A stretch of DNA of 64,000 nucleotides from Janibacter alkaliphilus (GCF_013408565.1 NZ_JACBZX010000001.1:2604001-2668000), one strand, 5' to 3'; shown: positions 15,870-25,980, numbered from the stretch's first letter. A program made the numbers and translations. Notes: generated by a model not told the origin, from the letters alone.

Positions 15870-16471
15870 TCGCCCAGCTGCGCGGACCGGTCAGCCACGT
15901 CGGTCTGGACCGGCTCGTCGTCGACGTCGGCGGGGTCGGCGTGCTCGTGCACACCCCGCCCTCGGTCGCCGCCGGCGCCCGCATCGGCCAGGAGACCACC
16001 CTGGCCACCAGCCTGGTCGTCCGCGAGGACTCGCTGACCCTGTACGGCTTCGCGACGCCGGGGGAGCGGGACACCTTCGAGCTGGCCCAGACGGTCTCCG
16101 GGGTCGGTCCACGGGTGGCGCTGGCCATCCTCTCCGTGCTCAGCCCGGAGGAGCTGTCCGCGGCGGTCGCCGCCGAGGACACCCGGACCCTGACCAAGGT
16201 CCCCGGGATCGGGACGAAGGGGGCCCAGCGGATCGCCCTCGAGCTGCGCGACAAGATGCCCGCCCTGGCATCTTCGGGTGGCGGCGAGGCCCCGGCCGCG
16301 GCACCCGCTGCCGGTGCCTGGCGCGAGCAGGTCGTCGAGGCGCTCGTGGGGCTCGGCTACTCGGCCAAGCAGGCCGGTGACGCCACCGAGAAGGTCGACG
16401 GCGGAGACGACGGCACCCCGGTCGACGTCTCCCAGGCGCTGCGCGCAGCGCTGCGGGTGCTTGCCCGATGA
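15866..16471 (+). CDS. ruvA: Holliday junction branch migration protein RuvA
   Basis: 201 residues. RuvA tetramers bind the four-way junction and load the RuvB motor. An N-terminal OB fold ([13 protein letters not shown], ~1-65), helix-hairpin-helix motifs ([31 protein letters not shown], ~70-130) and a C-terminal RuvB-contact helix bundle (~150-201) occur in order. It overlaps both neighbours by four bases. Confidence 0.96.
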   Translation: MIAQLRGPVSHVGLDRLVVDVGGVGVLVHTPPSVAAGARIGQETTLATSLVVREDSLTLYGFATPGERDTFELAQTVSGVGPRVALAILSVLSPEELSAAVAAEDTRTLTKVPGIGTKGAQRIALELRDKMPALASSGGGEAPAAAPAAGAWREQVVEALVGLGYSAKQAGDATEKVDGGDDGTPVDVSQALRAALRVLAR

Positions 16472-17586
16472 GCGGGTTCAGCAGCGAGATCCGCCTCGGC
16501 GACGAGGGAGCGGAACGCGCCGGTGACGGCTCCTACGAGGCCACCGCACGGATCGTCGACGCAGCGGCGGGCGAGGACGACGCGGCCGTCGAGGCCGCGC
16601 TGCGCCCGCGACGCCTGGCCGACTTCCCCGGGCAGACCAAGGTCCGCGAGCAGCTCGGCCTGGTCCTCGAGGCCGCCCGGCGCCGGGGTGCGGCACCGGA
16701 CCACGTGCTGCTCTCGGGCCCGCCCGGGCTGGGCAAGACCACCCTGGCGATGATCGTCGCCGCCGAGCTGGAGCAGCCGATCCGGGTCACCTCCGGCCCG
16801 GCGATCCAGCATGCTGGCGACCTGGCCTCGGTGCTCTCCTCGCTGGCCGAGGGCGAGGTGCTCTTCCTCGACGAGATCCACCGGATGTCCCGGGCCGCCG
16901 AGGAGATGCTCTACCTCGCCATGGAGGACTTCCGCGTCGACGTCGTCGTCGGCAAGGGGCCGGGCGCCACCGCCATCCCGCTGGAGCTGCCCCCCTTCAC
17001 CGTCGTCGGGGCCACCACCCGGGCCGGGCTGCTGCCGGCGCCGCTGCGCGACCGGTTCGGCTTCACCGGCCACCTGGACTTCTACGAGGACGCCGACCTC
17101 GAGGTAATCCTCGCCCGCAGCGCCCGGCTGCTGCAGGTGCCCGCGCACGAGGAGGGGATCGCCGAGATCGCCCGCCGCTCGCGCGGCACCCCGAGGATCG
17201 CCAACCGGCTGCTGCGGCGGGTGCGGGACTGGGCCGAGGTGCATGGCGCCGGCCGGGTCGACCTGGACGCCGCCGGGCGGGCGCTCGCCCTCTTCGACGT
17301 CGACGAGGTCGGCCTGGACCGGCTCGACCGGGCGGTCCTCGACGCACTGTGCCGCCGCTTCGCCGGCGGGCCGGTCGGGTTGTCCACCCTCGCGGTCGCC
17401 GTGGGGGAGGAGACCGAGACCGTGGAGACGGTCGCCGAGCCGTACCTCGTGCGGCAGGGCTACGTCTCGCGCACCCCGCGCGGGCGGGTGGCGACGACCG
17501 CCGCGTGGGAGCACCTGGGTCTGGCGGTGCCCGAAGGCGGCCAGCCCGAGCTGCCATGGTCCGACCCCGGCCGCCTGGGCGACTGA
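16468..17586 (+). CDS. ruvB: Holliday junction branch migration ATPase RuvB
   Basis: 372-residue AAA+ hexameric motor driving branch migration. Walker A (GPPGLGKT, Lys90), Walker B (LFLDEIHRM), sensor ([18 protein letters not shown]) and the C-terminal winged helix ([17 protein letters not shown]) are all present. The ~45-residue N-terminal part before [11 protein letters not shown] is somewhat longer than in E. coli. It is the last gene of ruvCAB and is followed by repeat array 3. Confidence 0.96.
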   Translation: MSGFSSEIRLGDEGAERAGDGSYEATARIVDAAAGEDDAAVEAALRPRRLADFPGQTKVREQLGLVLEAARRRGAAPDHVLLSGPPGLGKTTLAMIVAAELEQPIRVTSGPAIQHAGDLASVLSSLAEGEVLFLDEIHRMSRAAEEMLYLAMEDFRVDVVVGKGPGATAIPLELPPFTVVGATTRAGLLPAPLRDRFGFTGHLDFYEDADLEVILARSARLLQVPAHEEGIAEIARRSRGTPRIANRLLRRVRDWAEVHGAGRVDLDAAGRALALFDVDEVGLDRLDRAVLDALCRRFAGGPVGLSTLAVAVGEETETVETVAEPYLVRQGYVSRTPRGRVATTAAWEHLGLAVPEGGQPELPWSDPGRLGD

Positions 17587-17615
17587 GACCGAGCCTGCCC
17601 GTCGCCCCCTTCCGC

Positions 17616-17789
17616 ATTTGCCCGGGCAGTTGCGTCCCACTAGGTGATTTGTCCGGGCAGTTGCGGACGACCTGGTGATTTGCCCGGGCAGTTGCGGAGA
17701 GCCAGGTGAACTGCCCGGGCAGTTGCGCCCCTCTAGGTGAATTGCCCGGGCAGTTGCGGGGGTCTTGGTGAATTGCCCGGGCAGCTGCG
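17616..17789. repeat. Array 3 of TGCCCGGGCA repeats (6 direct copies, opposite orientation)
   Basis: This fills half of the 350-bp gap between ruvB and yajC. The core TTGCCCGGGCAGTTGCG starts at 17618, 17649, 17679, 17710, 17742 and 17773 (spacing 30-32 bp); the second copy has one change (GTCCGGG). Each unit is preceded by the shared bases (C/A)NNGGTGA. Orientation is the reverse of arrays 1 and 2. The remaining gap holds the yajC promoter. Confidence 0.9.
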
Positions 17790-17826
17790 GATGTTGGGGG
17801 AGGGAACCCGGTGGCGCGTGGCGTCG

Positions 17827-17856
17827 TTGGTCACCCTCGGCGGGCTCGCCTAGACT
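17827..17856 (+). promoter_or_regulatory. Promoter of the yajC-secD-secF operon
   Basis: -35 TTGGTC (17827-17832) and -10 TAGACT (17851-17856) are separated by 18 bp, downstream of repeat array 3. The 5' leader of about 75 nt ends in the ribosome site AGGAAG before the yajC ATG. Confidence 0.65.
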
Positions 17857-17936
17857 CGATCCCCGGCCCGGGCTGCTCCCGGGTGCACCCCTGCGGCCGC
17901 GAACCCGGTCGCGCGCCCCGACCAGGAAGTCCCACG

Positions 17937-18311
17937 ATGAACGACGGCTCCTCCCTCGGCAGCCTGTTCCTGCTCCTGCTCCCGCTGCTGCTGATCGGCT
18001 TCCTGCTGTGGTCGACCCGGCGCCGCCAGCGTGCGATGGAGGAGTTCAGCGCCGGCCTCGAGGCCGGCGAGCGGGTGGTGCTCACCTCCGGCATCTACGG
18101 CACCGTCCTGGAGCTGGGCGAGACCACGGTGCAGCTCGAGGTGGCCCCGGGGACCGTGCTCACCGTCGACCGCCGGGCCGTCGGCGTGCGCGCCGGCGAC
18201 CTGCCGGCCGCCGGGACCACGCCGCGTGACGAGCGTGACGAGCCGAGCGGCGAGGACGACGAGGGCCGCACCGGCACCGACGAGCGTGGCGACGGCCCGG
18301 AGCGCGGCTGA
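17937..18311 (+). CDS. yajC: Preprotein translocase subunit YajC
   Basis: 124-residue single-span membrane protein of the SecDF-YajC complex that assists SecYEG translocation. One hydrophobic helix (~9-25) is followed by the typical basic RRRQR and EEFSAGLEAGERVVLTSGIYGTV domain; the last ~40 residues are an acidic disordered tail. The ATG at 17937 is preferred over upstream in-frame starts because it directly precedes the membrane helix and follows AGGAAG. Its stop overlaps the secD start (TGATG). Confidence 0.92.
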   Translation: MNDGSSLGSLFLLLLPLLLIGFLLWSTRRRQRAMEEFSAGLEAGERVVLTSGIYGTVLELGETTVQLEVAPGTVLTVDRRAVGVRAGDLPAAGTTPRDERDEPSGEDDEGRTGTDERGDGPERG

Positions 18312-20344
18312 TGGCCAGGACGAAGGTGGCCACGCCCAAGCGCCGTGACGCCGCCCGCCGCACCCTGCTGCTGTTCTTCGCCGCGGTGCTCGTCCTCGTC
18401 GGGATCCTCGGGTTCGGTACGACCCGCAGCGACGCCGCCTGGACGCCGCGCCTGGGCCTCGACCTCGCCGGCGGCACCCAGATCGTCCTTGAGCCCCGGG
18501 TGGGCGACGGCGAGACGGTGAATGCCGACCAGCTCGAGCAGGCCCGCGACATCATCACCCAGCGTGTCGACGCCCAGGGCACCACCGGCGCCGAGGTCAC
18601 CACCCAGGGCGACTCGAACATCGTCGTCTCGGTGCCCGGCACCCTCAGCGCCGAGCAGGAGGAGGCGATCAGCGCCTCCTCGCAGATGCAGTTCCGCCCC
18701 GTGCTGGCCACCGGCGTCGGCGATCCCGAGGCCCTCGCCGAGATGATGGCCACCCCCAGCGGGTCGGCCACCAGCGGCTCCGGGTCCGGGTCGTCCTCCG
18801 GATCCGGGTCCGGCTCGTCGACCTCCGGCTCGGGCAGCGCGACCTCCGGGTCGGGCTCGGCCCCCACCGGCAGCGAGCAGCCCTCGGTCAGCGACGGCGC
18901 CACCAGCGAGACCTCCGCGGACGGCGGCGCGCAGTCGATGGCGGCGACCACCTCGCCCACCACCGGGAGCGGCAGCAGCAGCGGCAGCGCCGACGACCCC
19001 ACCGGCTCGGGCTCCGGCAGCGAGACCGGCTCGGGCTCCGGCAGCGAGACCGGCTCGGGCTCCGGCAGCGGCACCGGAACCGGCAGCGGCGCCGCCGACC
19101 CGGCCGCCCAGGAGTGGACCCCGAGCGGGGAGCCCACCGGCCCGACCGACCCGAACAACATCTCGGCCGAGCTGTGGCAGCAGTTCCAGGACCTCGACTG
19201 CTCCCAGGACCCCGGCGAGCAGCCGGTCGGCACCGACGAGCCGATCGTCGCCTGCGACCAGGAGGGCCCGCTGAAGTACGTGCTCGGCCCGGTGGTCGTG
19301 CCCGGCAGCGAGATCGCCGACGCCACCGCCGGCTACGAGGTCACCGCCCAGGGCCAGCAGACCAACCAGCCGGAGATCCAGCTGTCCTTCCAGGACTCCG
19401 GCCGGGACGCCTACGCCGACATCTCCGCCGAGATGGTCCAGCTGCCTCAGCTGGCGCAGACCGGCACGAACCCGCCCGGCAGCTACAACGCCCTGGCGAC
19501 CGTGCTCGACTCGCAGGTGATCCTGGCCCCCGGCTTCAACGAGGCCATCCCGACCGGTCAGGCGAGCATCTCGATGACCGACATCGACGAGGCCCGCAGC
19601 ATCGCCCAGACCCTGAAGTTCGGCGCGCTGCCGCTGTCCTTCGAGCCGCAGACCCGCCAGGAGATCAGCCCGACCCTGGGCTCGGACCAGCTTCGCTACG
19701 GGATCATCGCCGGCATCATCGGCCTGCTGCTCGTGCTGCTCTACTCGCTGGCCCAGTACCGCGCCCTGGCGGTGGTGACGATCGGCTCGATGGTGGCCGC
19801 CTTCGGGCTGACCTACCTGGCCATCGTGCTGCTGGCCTGGCAGTACGACTACCGGTTGGACATGGCCGGGGTGACCGGTCTGATCATCGCCATCGGGGTG
19901 ACCGCGGACAGCTTCATCGTCTACTTCGAACGCGTCCGGGACGAGCTGCGCGACGGCCGCAACCTGCGCGCCGCCGTCGAGGCCGGCTGGCACCGCGCCA
20001 AGCGGACCATCCTCGTGGCCGACGGCGTCAACATCATCGCAGCGGTCGTGCTCTACGTGCTGGCCAGCTCCGGGGTGCGCGGCTTCGCCTTCACCCTCGG
20101 GCTGACCACGCTGATCGACCTGGCGGTCTTCTGGTTCTTCACCCACCCGATGCTCACCCTGCTCGCCCGCAACCGGTTCTTCGCCTCCGGCCACCCGTGG
20201 TCCGGCTTCGACGTCGACCGGCTGCGCGCCGGCGGGATGCGCTACACCGGCCGCGGCCGGATCGAGGCCCAGGAGCCGGTGGAGCCGGAGAGCTCCCGCC
20301 GCGCCAACCCGGGTGTCCGCAGCGACGAAGGAGCGGTGCTGTGA
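18311..20344 (+). CDS. secD: Protein translocase subunit SecD
   Basis: 677-residue six-span RND-type membrane protein using proton motive force to pull exported proteins through Sec. An N-terminal helix (~17-37) is followed by the extracytoplasmic P1 region, starting LGLDLAGGTQIVLEP. After the P1 head come five clustered helices from ~465, with the conserved GLTYLAIVLLAW, GVTADSFIVYFERVRDE and ADGVNIIAAVVLY stretches. An unusual Ser/Gly/Thr-rich disordered insert fills residues ~148-266. The gene overlaps yajC upstream, and secF starts at its stop (GTGA). Confidence 0.94.
   Translation: MARTKVATPKRRDAARRTLLLFFAAVLVLVGILGFGTTRSDAAWTPRLGLDLAGGTQIVLEPRVGDGETVNADQLEQARDIITQRVDAQGTTGAEVTTQGDSNIVVSVPGTLSAEQEEAISASSQMQFRPVLATGVGDPEALAEMMATPSGSATSGSGSGSSSGSGSGSSTSGSGSATSGSGSAPTGSEQPSVSDGATSETSADGGAQSMAATTSPTTGSGSSSGSADDPTGSGSGSETGSGSGSETGSGSGSGTGTGSGAADPAAQEWTPSGEPTGPTDPNNISAELWQQFQDLDCSQDPGEQPVGTDEPIVACDQEGPLKYVLGPVVVPGSEIADATAGYEVTAQGQQTNQPEIQLSFQDSGRDAYADISAEMVQLPQLAQTGTNPPGSYNALATVLDSQVILAPGFNEAIPTGQASISMTDIDEARSIAQTLKFGALPLSFEPQTRQEISPTLGSDQLRYGIIAGIIGLLLVLLYSLAQYRALAVVTIGSMVAAFGLTYLAIVLLAWQYDYRLDMAGVTGLIIAIGVTADSFIVYFERVRDELRDGRNLRAAVEAGWHRAKRTILVADGVNIIAAVVLYVLASSGVRGFAFTLGLTTLIDLAVFWFFTHPMLTLLARNRFFASGHPWSGFDVDRLRAGGMRYTGRGRIEAQEPVEPESSRRANPGVRSDEGAVL
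18760..19090 (+). repeat. Low-complexity Ser/Gly repeat region within secD
   Basis: The coding strand is a run of (TCCGG/TCGGG/AGC)-type Ser-Gly codons. A 24-bp unit encoding TGSGSGSE repeats at 19001-19024, 19025-19048 and 19049-19072 (the last one truncated), identical at DNA level, which implies recent slippage or unequal exchange. The frame is kept throughout. Confidence 0.85.
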
Positions 20345-21708
20345 GCCGCATGGCCGAGCTCGGCAACGACCTCTACACCGGTCGCCGGTCCGTCGACTTC
20401 GTCGGTCGGGCCCGCACCTGGTACGCCGTCTCGGCGGTGCTCATTCTCATCGCGGTGCTCGCCCTCGGCGTGCGCGGGCTGAACTTCGGCCTGGAGTTCA
20501 CCGGTGGCTCGGAGTTCCGGGTGGCCACCTCGAGCGCGCCGGCCGACTACGAGGACGTCGCCACCGACGCCGTCCGCGAGGTCGCCGGCTCCGGCTCCTC
20601 GGCGCGGGTCTCGACGATCGGCGGCGACACCGTGCGGGTGCAGACCGAGGAGCTCGGCGTCGCCGAGACCCGGGAGGTCTCCGACGAGCTCGCCACCGCC
20701 TTCGACGTCGGCGAGGGGCAGGTCAGCTCCAACCTCATCGGGCCCTCCTGGGGGCAGTCGGTGAGCGAGCAGGCGCTGCGCGCGCTGGTCGTCTTCATCG
20801 CCTTCACCGCCGTGCTCATGGCGCTGTACTTCCGCACCTGGAAGATGGCCGCCGCCGCGATGGTGGCCCTGGTGCACGACATGATCATCACCGTCGGGGT
20901 CTTCGTGCTCTCCGGCTTCGAGGTCTCCCCGGCGACGATGATCGGCTTCCTCACCGTGCTCGGGTACTCCCTCTACGACACGGTGGTGGTCTTCGACAAG
21001 GTCCGGGAGAACGCGACCGAGGCCTTCACCTACAAACGCAGCACCTACGCCGAGGCGGCCAACCGGGCGGTCAACCAGACCCTGGTGCGCTCGATCAACA
21101 CCACCGTCATCGCGCTGCTGCCGATCCTCGCGGTGCTCGTCATCGGCTTCGCCCGGCTCGGCCCGGGCACCCTGCTCGACCTCAGCCTGGTGCTCTTCGT
21201 CGGGCTGGTCGCCGGTGCCTTCTCCTCGATCTTCATCGCCACCCCGCTGCTGGTGCAGTTGCGGCGCAAGGACGACGACGTGCAGCAGCTGACCCAGGAC
21301 GTCGCCGAGCTGAAGGAGAAGGACGCGAAGGCGGCCGCCCGCGGCTCCGGGCGACGCCGGTCCGCCGCCGGTGGCCGCGGCGCCTCTCGCGCCGGCTCCT
21401 CCGACCGGGCGTCGGCGACCTCGACGGGCACCTCGGGTGGCGGTGGCGCGGCCACCGCGACCGCCGAGCGCGACCCGCGTCGCCGCACCGGTCGTGACAC
21501 CGGTCGGGATGCCACTCGTGACACCCAGGTCTCGGGCAGCTCGTCCGCGGACCAGCGGGACGCGGAGGACGGCGACGCGCGCGACGACGTCGCCGAGGAC
21601 GCTCCGCAGACGGTCACCGGGCGCACCGTGCACCGCTACGCCCAGTCCTCCGGCCCGCGCAACCAGCCGAAGAAGCAGCCCAAGGCCAAGCGGGGGCGGC
21701 GCTCGTGA
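20341..21708 (+). CDS. secF: Protein translocase subunit SecF
   Basis: 455-residue partner of SecD. Six membrane helices, with the first at ~30-50, and the family blocks FGLEFTGGSEFRV, ALYFRTWKMA, VHDMIITVGVF, GYSLYDTVVVFDKVREN and RSINTTVIALLP. The C-terminal ~140 residues (from ~310) form an Arg/Ser/Asp-rich disordered cytoplasmic extension, longer than in E. coli. The GTG at 20341 overlaps the secD stop. The stop overlaps the apt start (GTGA). Confidence 0.94.
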   Translation: MSRMAELGNDLYTGRRSVDFVGRARTWYAVSAVLILIAVLALGVRGLNFGLEFTGGSEFRVATSSAPADYEDVATDAVREVAGSGSSARVSTIGGDTVRVQTEELGVAETREVSDELATAFDVGEGQVSSNLIGPSWGQSVSEQALRALVVFIAFTAVLMALYFRTWKMAAAAMVALVHDMIITVGVFVLSGFEVSPATMIGFLTVLGYSLYDTVVVFDKVRENATEAFTYKRSTYAEAANRAVNQTLVRSINTTVIALLPILAVLVIGFARLGPGTLLDLSLVLFVGLVAGAFSSIFIATPLLVQLRRKDDDVQQLTQDVAELKEKDAKAAARGSGRRRSAAGGRGASRAGSSDRASATSTGTSGGGGAATATAERDPRRRTGRDTGRDATRDTQVSGSSSADQRDAEDGDARDDVAEDAPQTVTGRTVHRYAQSSGPRNQPKKQPKAKRGRRS

Positions 21709-22241
21709 GCGAGCCCGACGAGGAGCTCGCCGCGCGGATCACCGCCTCGCTGCGCGACATCCCGGACTTCCCCGAGCCGGGCGTGCTCTTCAAGGACATC
21801 ACCCCGCTCATCGGCGACGGCGCCCTGCTCACGCAGACGGTGACCGGGCTGGCCCGCCCCTGGCACGGCCGGGTGGACGCGGTCGCCGGCCTGGAGGCGC
21901 GCGGCTTCGTCTTCGGCGCGGCGGTGGCGGTCGCCCTCGGTGTCGGCTTCGTGCCGGTGCGCAAGGCGGGCAAGCTGCCGGCCGACGCGGTCGGGGTCGA
22001 CTACGCGCTCGAGTACGGCACCGCCCGGATCGAGGCGCACGCCGACGCGGTCCCGGCCGGGGCCCGGGTGCTCGTCGTCGACGACGTGCTCGCCACCGGC
22101 GGCACGGCCGCCGCGGCCTGCCGTCTCTTCGAGCAGCTGCAGGCCGAGGTGGTCGGGGTGGACGTCGTCATCGAGCTGGCCGCGCTGGGCGGCCGGGAGC
22201 GGCTGCCGGAGCGAGCGGTGCGCGCGCTGCTGACGGTGTAG
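21705..22241 (+). CDS. apt: Adenine phosphoribosyltransferase
   Basis: 178-residue cytoplasmic purine-salvage enzyme converting adenine and PRPP to AMP. The PRPP-binding loop VLVVDDVLATGGTAAA (D126-D127) is intact, as are the N-terminal IRDIPDFPEPGVLFKDITP-type hood and the GLEARGFVFGAAVA block. It is coupled to secF by GTGA, an arrangement conserved with mycobacterial Rv2584c, with relA next under a separate promoter. Confidence 0.95.
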   Translation: MSEPDEELAARITASLRDIPDFPEPGVLFKDITPLIGDGALLTQTVTGLARPWHGRVDAVAGLEARGFVFGAAVAVALGVGFVPVRKAGKLPADAVGVDYALEYGTARIEAHADAVPAGARVLVVDDVLATGGTAAAACRLFEQLQAEVVGVDVVIELAALGGRERLPERAVRALLTV

Positions 22242-22263
22242 CCGCAGCGATCCCGGGACGGTC

Positions 22264-22269
22264 TAGCAT
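22264..22269 (+). promoter_or_regulatory. -10 box (TAGCAT) of relA, leaderless
   Basis: TAGCAT lies six bases before the ATG at 22276, with no ribosome site, so the relA message should be leaderless and expressed independently of apt. Confidence 0.65.
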
Positions 22270-22275
22270 CTGCTC

Positions 22276-24573
22276 ATGAGCGAGCCGCGCACCGGGAGTA
22301 GCAGCAGCGGAGGATTCTCCCCGCGCTCGATCGCCCGCGCCTCGCTGGCCCGGCTGGGCAGCACCCGGACCACGGCGCCGGCGGTGCTCGAGCCGCTGCT
22401 GCAGTCGGTGCGGCAGAGCCACCCCCGCGCCGACCTCTCGATCATCGAGCGCGCCTACGCCGTCGCCGAGCGGGCGCACGAGGGGCAGTCCCGCAAGAGC
22501 GGCGACCCCTACATCACCCACCCGCTGGCGGTGGCGACGATCCTCGCCGAGCTGGGGATGACCCCGGTGACCATCGCCGCGGCGCTGCTGCACGACACCG
22601 TCGAGGACACCACCTACAGCCTGGACGCCCTCGAGGAGGACTTCGGCGCCGAGGTGGCCAAGCTCGTCGACGGGGTCACCAAGCTCGACAAGGTCAGCTA
22701 CGGCGACGCCGCCCAGGCCGAGACCGTGCGCAAGATGATCGTCGCCATGGCCCGGGACATCCGGGTGCTGGTGATCAAGCTCGCCGACCGGCTGCACAAC
22801 GCCCGCACCTGGCGCTACGTCTCCCAGGCCTCGGCCCAGCGCAAGGCGCAGGAGACCCTGGAGATCTACGCGCCGCTGGCCCACCGGCTGGGGATGAACA
22901 CCATCAAGTGGGAGCTGGAGGACCTCTCCTTCGCCACCCTCTACCCCAAGGTCTACGAGGAGATCGTCAAGCTCGTCGCCGAGCGGGCCCCGGCCCGCGA
23001 GGAGTACCTCGCGCAGGTCCGGGCCCAGGTGGTGCTCGACCTCAAGGAGTCCCGGATCGCGGCGACGGTCACCGGGCGGCCGAAGCACTACTACTCCGTC
23101 TACCAGAAGATGATCGTCGGGGGCCGCGAGTTCGGCGAGATCTACGACCTCGTGGCGATCCGGGTGCTCGTGGACACGGTGCGCGACTGCTACGCCGCGC
23201 TCGGTGCGCTGCACGCCCGGTGGAACCCGCTGCCCGGGCGCTTCAAGGACTACATCTCGCTGCCGAAGTTCAACATGTACCAGTCCCTGCACACCACCGT
23301 CATCGGTCCGCAGGGCAAGCCGGTCGAGATCCAGATCCGCACCCACCAGATGCACCGCCGTGCCGAGTACGGCGTCGCCGCGCACTGGAAGTACAAGGAC
23401 GAGAAGGGGGACGCGGCCAAGGGAGACACCGGGCAGATCAACGAGATGGCTTGGCTGCGCCAGCTGCTCGACTGGCAGAAGGAGACCGCCGACCCCAGCG
23501 AGTTCCTCGACGGGCTGCGCTACGAGATCAACACCCGCGAGGTGTACGCCTTCACCCCCAAGGGGCAGGTGATCGCGCTGCCGATGGGCTCGACGTCCGT
23601 CGACTTCGCCTACGCGGTGCACACCGAGGTCGGCCACCACTGCATCGGCGGCCGGGTCAACGGGCGGCTGGTGCCGCTGGACTCCCCGCTGGAGAACGGT
23701 GACGTCGTCGAGATCCTCACCTCCAAGGCGGAGAACGCCGGACCGTCCCGGGACTGGCTGACCTTCGTGCGCTCACCGCGGGCCCGGAACAAGATCCGGC
23801 AGTGGTTCTCCAAGGAGCGGAAGGAGGAGATGGTCGAGTCCGGCAAGGAGGCCATCGCCAAGACCGTCCGTAAGCAGAACCTGCCGCTGCAGCGGCTGCT
23901 GACCGTGGAGAACCTCACCAGCGTCGCCAGCGACCTGCGGGTCAACGACATCGAGGGCCTCTACGCCGCGGTCGGCGAGGGGCACGTCTCGGCCCAGCAC
24001 GTCGTCTCCCGGATCGTCGGGGTCGTCGGCGGCCAGGACGGCGCCACCGAGGACCTGGCCGAGGCGACCATGCCGGGCCCGGAGGCGCGGCGCCGGCAGC
24101 AGAGCAACGACCCGGGCGTCGTCGTCAAGGGCATGGACGACGTGTGGGTCAAGCTCGCCCGGTGCTGCACGCCGGTGCCCGGAGACTCGATCATGGGCTT
24201 CATCACCCGCGGCAACGGGGTCTCGGTGCACCGCACCGACTGCCCCAACGCCGGCTCGCTGCGCAAGGAGTCCGAGCGGCTCATCGAGGTGGCCTGGGCG
24301 CCCAGCGGGTCCAGCCTCTTCCTCGTCCAGGTGCAGGTGGAGGCGCTGGACCGCTCCGGGCTGCTCTCCGACGTCACCCGGGTGCTCAGCGAGAGCGGGG
24401 TGAACATCCTCTCGGCGTCGGTGCACACCTCGCGCGACCGGGTGGCCAAGCTGCGGTTCACCTTCGAGATGGGCGACACCGGGCACCTCAGCCACGTCAT
24501 GGACCAGGTGCGCAGCACCGACTCGGTCTTCGACATCTACCGGATCACGGGCGGGCACGCCGACCACGACTGA
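22276..24573 (+). CDS. relA: Bifunctional (p)ppGpp synthetase/hydrolase
   Basis: 765-residue stringent-response enzyme making and degrading (p)ppGpp. Domains in order: HD hydrolase (~55-200; H106-D107 in [10 protein letters not shown]), synthetase (~240-365; [22 protein letters not shown]), TGS (~415-475; [24 protein letters not shown]), helical and zinc-finger-like region (RCCTPVPGD) and C-terminal ACT (~685-765). Both active-site motifs look intact, so it should be bifunctional like Rv2583c. The ~45-residue N-terminus is Ser/Arg-rich. Confidence 0.96.
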   Translation: MSEPRTGSSSSGGFSPRSIARASLARLGSTRTTAPAVLEPLLQSVRQSHPRADLSIIERAYAVAERAHEGQSRKSGDPYITHPLAVATILAELGMTPVTIAAALLHDTVEDTTYSLDALEEDFGAEVAKLVDGVTKLDKVSYGDAAQAETVRKMIVAMARDIRVLVIKLADRLHNARTWRYVSQASAQRKAQETLEIYAPLAHRLGMNTIKWELEDLSFATLYPKVYEEIVKLVAERAPAREEYLAQVRAQVVLDLKESRIAATVTGRPKHYYSVYQKMIVGGREFGEIYDLVAIRVLVDTVRDCYAALGALHARWNPLPGRFKDYISLPKFNMYQSLHTTVIGPQGKPVEIQIRTHQMHRRAEYGVAAHWKYKDEKGDAAKGDTGQINEMAWLRQLLDWQKETADPSEFLDGLRYEINTREVYAFTPKGQVIALPMGSTSVDFAYAVHTEVGHHCIGGRVNGRLVPLDSPLENGDVVEILTSKAENAGPSRDWLTFVRSPRARNKIRQWFSKERKEEMVESGKEAIAKTVRKQNLPLQRLLTVENLTSVASDLRVNDIEGLYAAVGEGHVSAQHVVSRIVGVVGGQDGATEDLAEATMPGPEARRRQQSNDPGVVVKGMDDVWVKLARCCTPVPGDSIMGFITRGNGVSVHRTDCPNAGSLRKESERLIEVAWAPSGSSLFLVQVQVEALDRSGLLSDVTRVLSESGVNILSASVHTSRDRVAKLRFTFEMGDTGHLSHVMDQVRSTDSVFDIYRITGGHADHD

Positions 24574-24584
24574 GCCGGCCGGCG

Positions 24585-25967
24585 TCAGCCGAACTCAGAG
24601 AGCCCCTGCCGGGCCTGGTCCAGCCACTGCTGCTGCGCGGCGATCTGCTCGTCCAGCTCGGCCACCCGACGCTCGTCGCCGGCGTCGGCCGCCTTCGCCC
24701 GGCGGGCCTGCAGCTCACCGACCCGCTCCTGCAGCTGGTCGACCATCGACTGGGCGCGCGCCGACAGCTCGGGGTTCTTCTGCTTCCACCGGCTGTCCTC
24801 GGCCTCGCGGACCGCCTGCTCGACCCGGCGCATCCCCTTCTCCATGCGGTCGATGTCCTGACGCGGCACCTTGCCGGCGGCCTCCCAGCGCTCCTGGATG
24901 CCGCGCAGCGCGCTCTTGGTGCGCTCCAGGTCCTGCACCGGCAGCAGCGCCTGCGCCTCGGCGAGCAGGCCCTCCTTGACCTCGAGGTTGCCCTGGTGCG
25001 CCTCGTCCTCCTTGGCCGCCTCAGCATCCTTGGCGGTGAAGAAGGCGTCCTGGGCGCTGCGGAAGCGCTCCCACAGGGCGTCGTCGTCGGCCCGGCCGGC
25101 CCGCCCGGCGCGACGCCAGCGGTCCATGAGCCGCTTGTAGGCGCCCGCGGTGGCGCCCCAGTCGGTGCTGGTGGCCAGCCGCTCGGCCTCGACCACGAGC
25201 TGCTCCTTCTCCACCTTCGCCTCGCCGCGGGTCTGCTCCAGCTGGGCGAAGTGGGCCTTGCGCCCCTTGTCGAAGCCGTTGCGGGCCTTGGAGAAGCGCT
25301 GCCACAGCTCCGCCTCGACCGGCTTGTCCAGGCGGGGGCCGGAGCGCTGGTGCTGCTTCCAGGTGTCCAGCAGCTCGCGCATCCGCGCCGAGGACTGCTT
25401 CCACTGGATCTTCTCCTCGGGCTGGGCGGCGATCTGCTCCGCCTCCGCGACGATCTGCTCGCGCTCGGCGGCCGCAGCCGCCTTGGCCTCGGCCCGGGCG
25501 GCGCTCTCGCTCTCCCGCTTGGCGCTCAGCCCGGTCTCGATCTCGGCGACCAGGGCGCGCAGCGCCGGCAGGTCGCCGACGACGTTCGCCTCACCGATGT
25601 GCTCGCGCAGCGACGTCAGCCCGTCGGCGACCTCCTTGGCGGCGACGTCCGGGCTGTCCAGGCGCTGGCGCAGCAGGGTCGCCGAGGCGTGCAGCTCGTC
25701 GTACTTGCGGGCGAAGTACTGCAGCGCCTCGTCCGCGCTGGCCCCGGGGTAGGAGCCGACCTCGCGCTCGGTCTCGCCGTCGCGGACCAGCACCCGCCCG
25801 TCCTCCTCGACCCGGCCGAAGGCGGCCGAGGCGCTGGGTCCCTGGGCAGGGGCCGGCGCGGCGGGCGCGGCCGGCGTCGGTGCCCCGGCGGGACGGCGCG
25901 GGGCCATCTTGGCCAGGGCGGCCGGGGAGGGAGCGCTGGGGCGCGGGGTGTCGCTCTGCTCGTTCAC
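24585..25967 (-). CDS. DUF349 domain protein
   Basis: 460-residue, strongly charged, helical protein of the DUF349 family (long coiled-coil-like repeats of ~70 residues, each with a W...(R/K)F...R pattern such as LWQRFSKARNGFDKGRKAHFAQLE and LWERFRSAQDAFFTAKDAEA). Function unknown. The N-terminal ~60 residues are Pro/Ala-rich and disordered; the C-terminal end is a predicted coiled coil (LDEQIAAQQQWLDQARQG). It lies convergent to relA, separated by 11 bp, as in streptomycetes. The GTG at 25967 is chosen over 25985 because a -10 box TACCCT (25980-25975, reverse strand) lies seven bases upstream of it. Confidence 0.85.
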   Translation of the reverse strand: MNEQSDTPRPSAPSPAALAKMAPRRPAGAPTPAAPAAPAPAQGPSASAAFGRVEEDGRVLVRDGETEREVGSYPGASADEALQYFARKYDELHASATLLRQRLDSPDVAAKEVADGLTSLREHIGEANVVGDLPALRALVAEIETGLSAKRESESAARAEAKAAAAAEREQIVAEAEQIAAQPEEKIQWKQSSARMRELLDTWKQHQRSGPRLDKPVEAELWQRFSKARNGFDKGRKAHFAQLEQTRGEAKVEKEQLVVEAERLATSTDWGATAGAYKRLMDRWRRAGRAGRADDDALWERFRSAQDAFFTAKDAEAAKEDEAHQGNLEVKEGLLAEAQALLPVQDLERTKSALRGIQERWEAAGKVPRQDIDRMEKGMRRVEQAVREAEDSRWKQKNPELSARAQSMVDQLQERVGELQARRAKAADAGDERRVAELDEQIAAQQQWLDQARQGLSEFG

Positions 25968-25974
25968 CCGCCCG

Positions 25975-25980
25975 AGGGTA
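25975..25980 (-). promoter_or_regulatory. -10 box (TACCCT) of the DUF349 gene, leaderless
   Basis: On the reverse strand TACCCT precedes the GTG start at 25967 by seven bases; no ribosome site is visible between. Confidence 0.55.
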
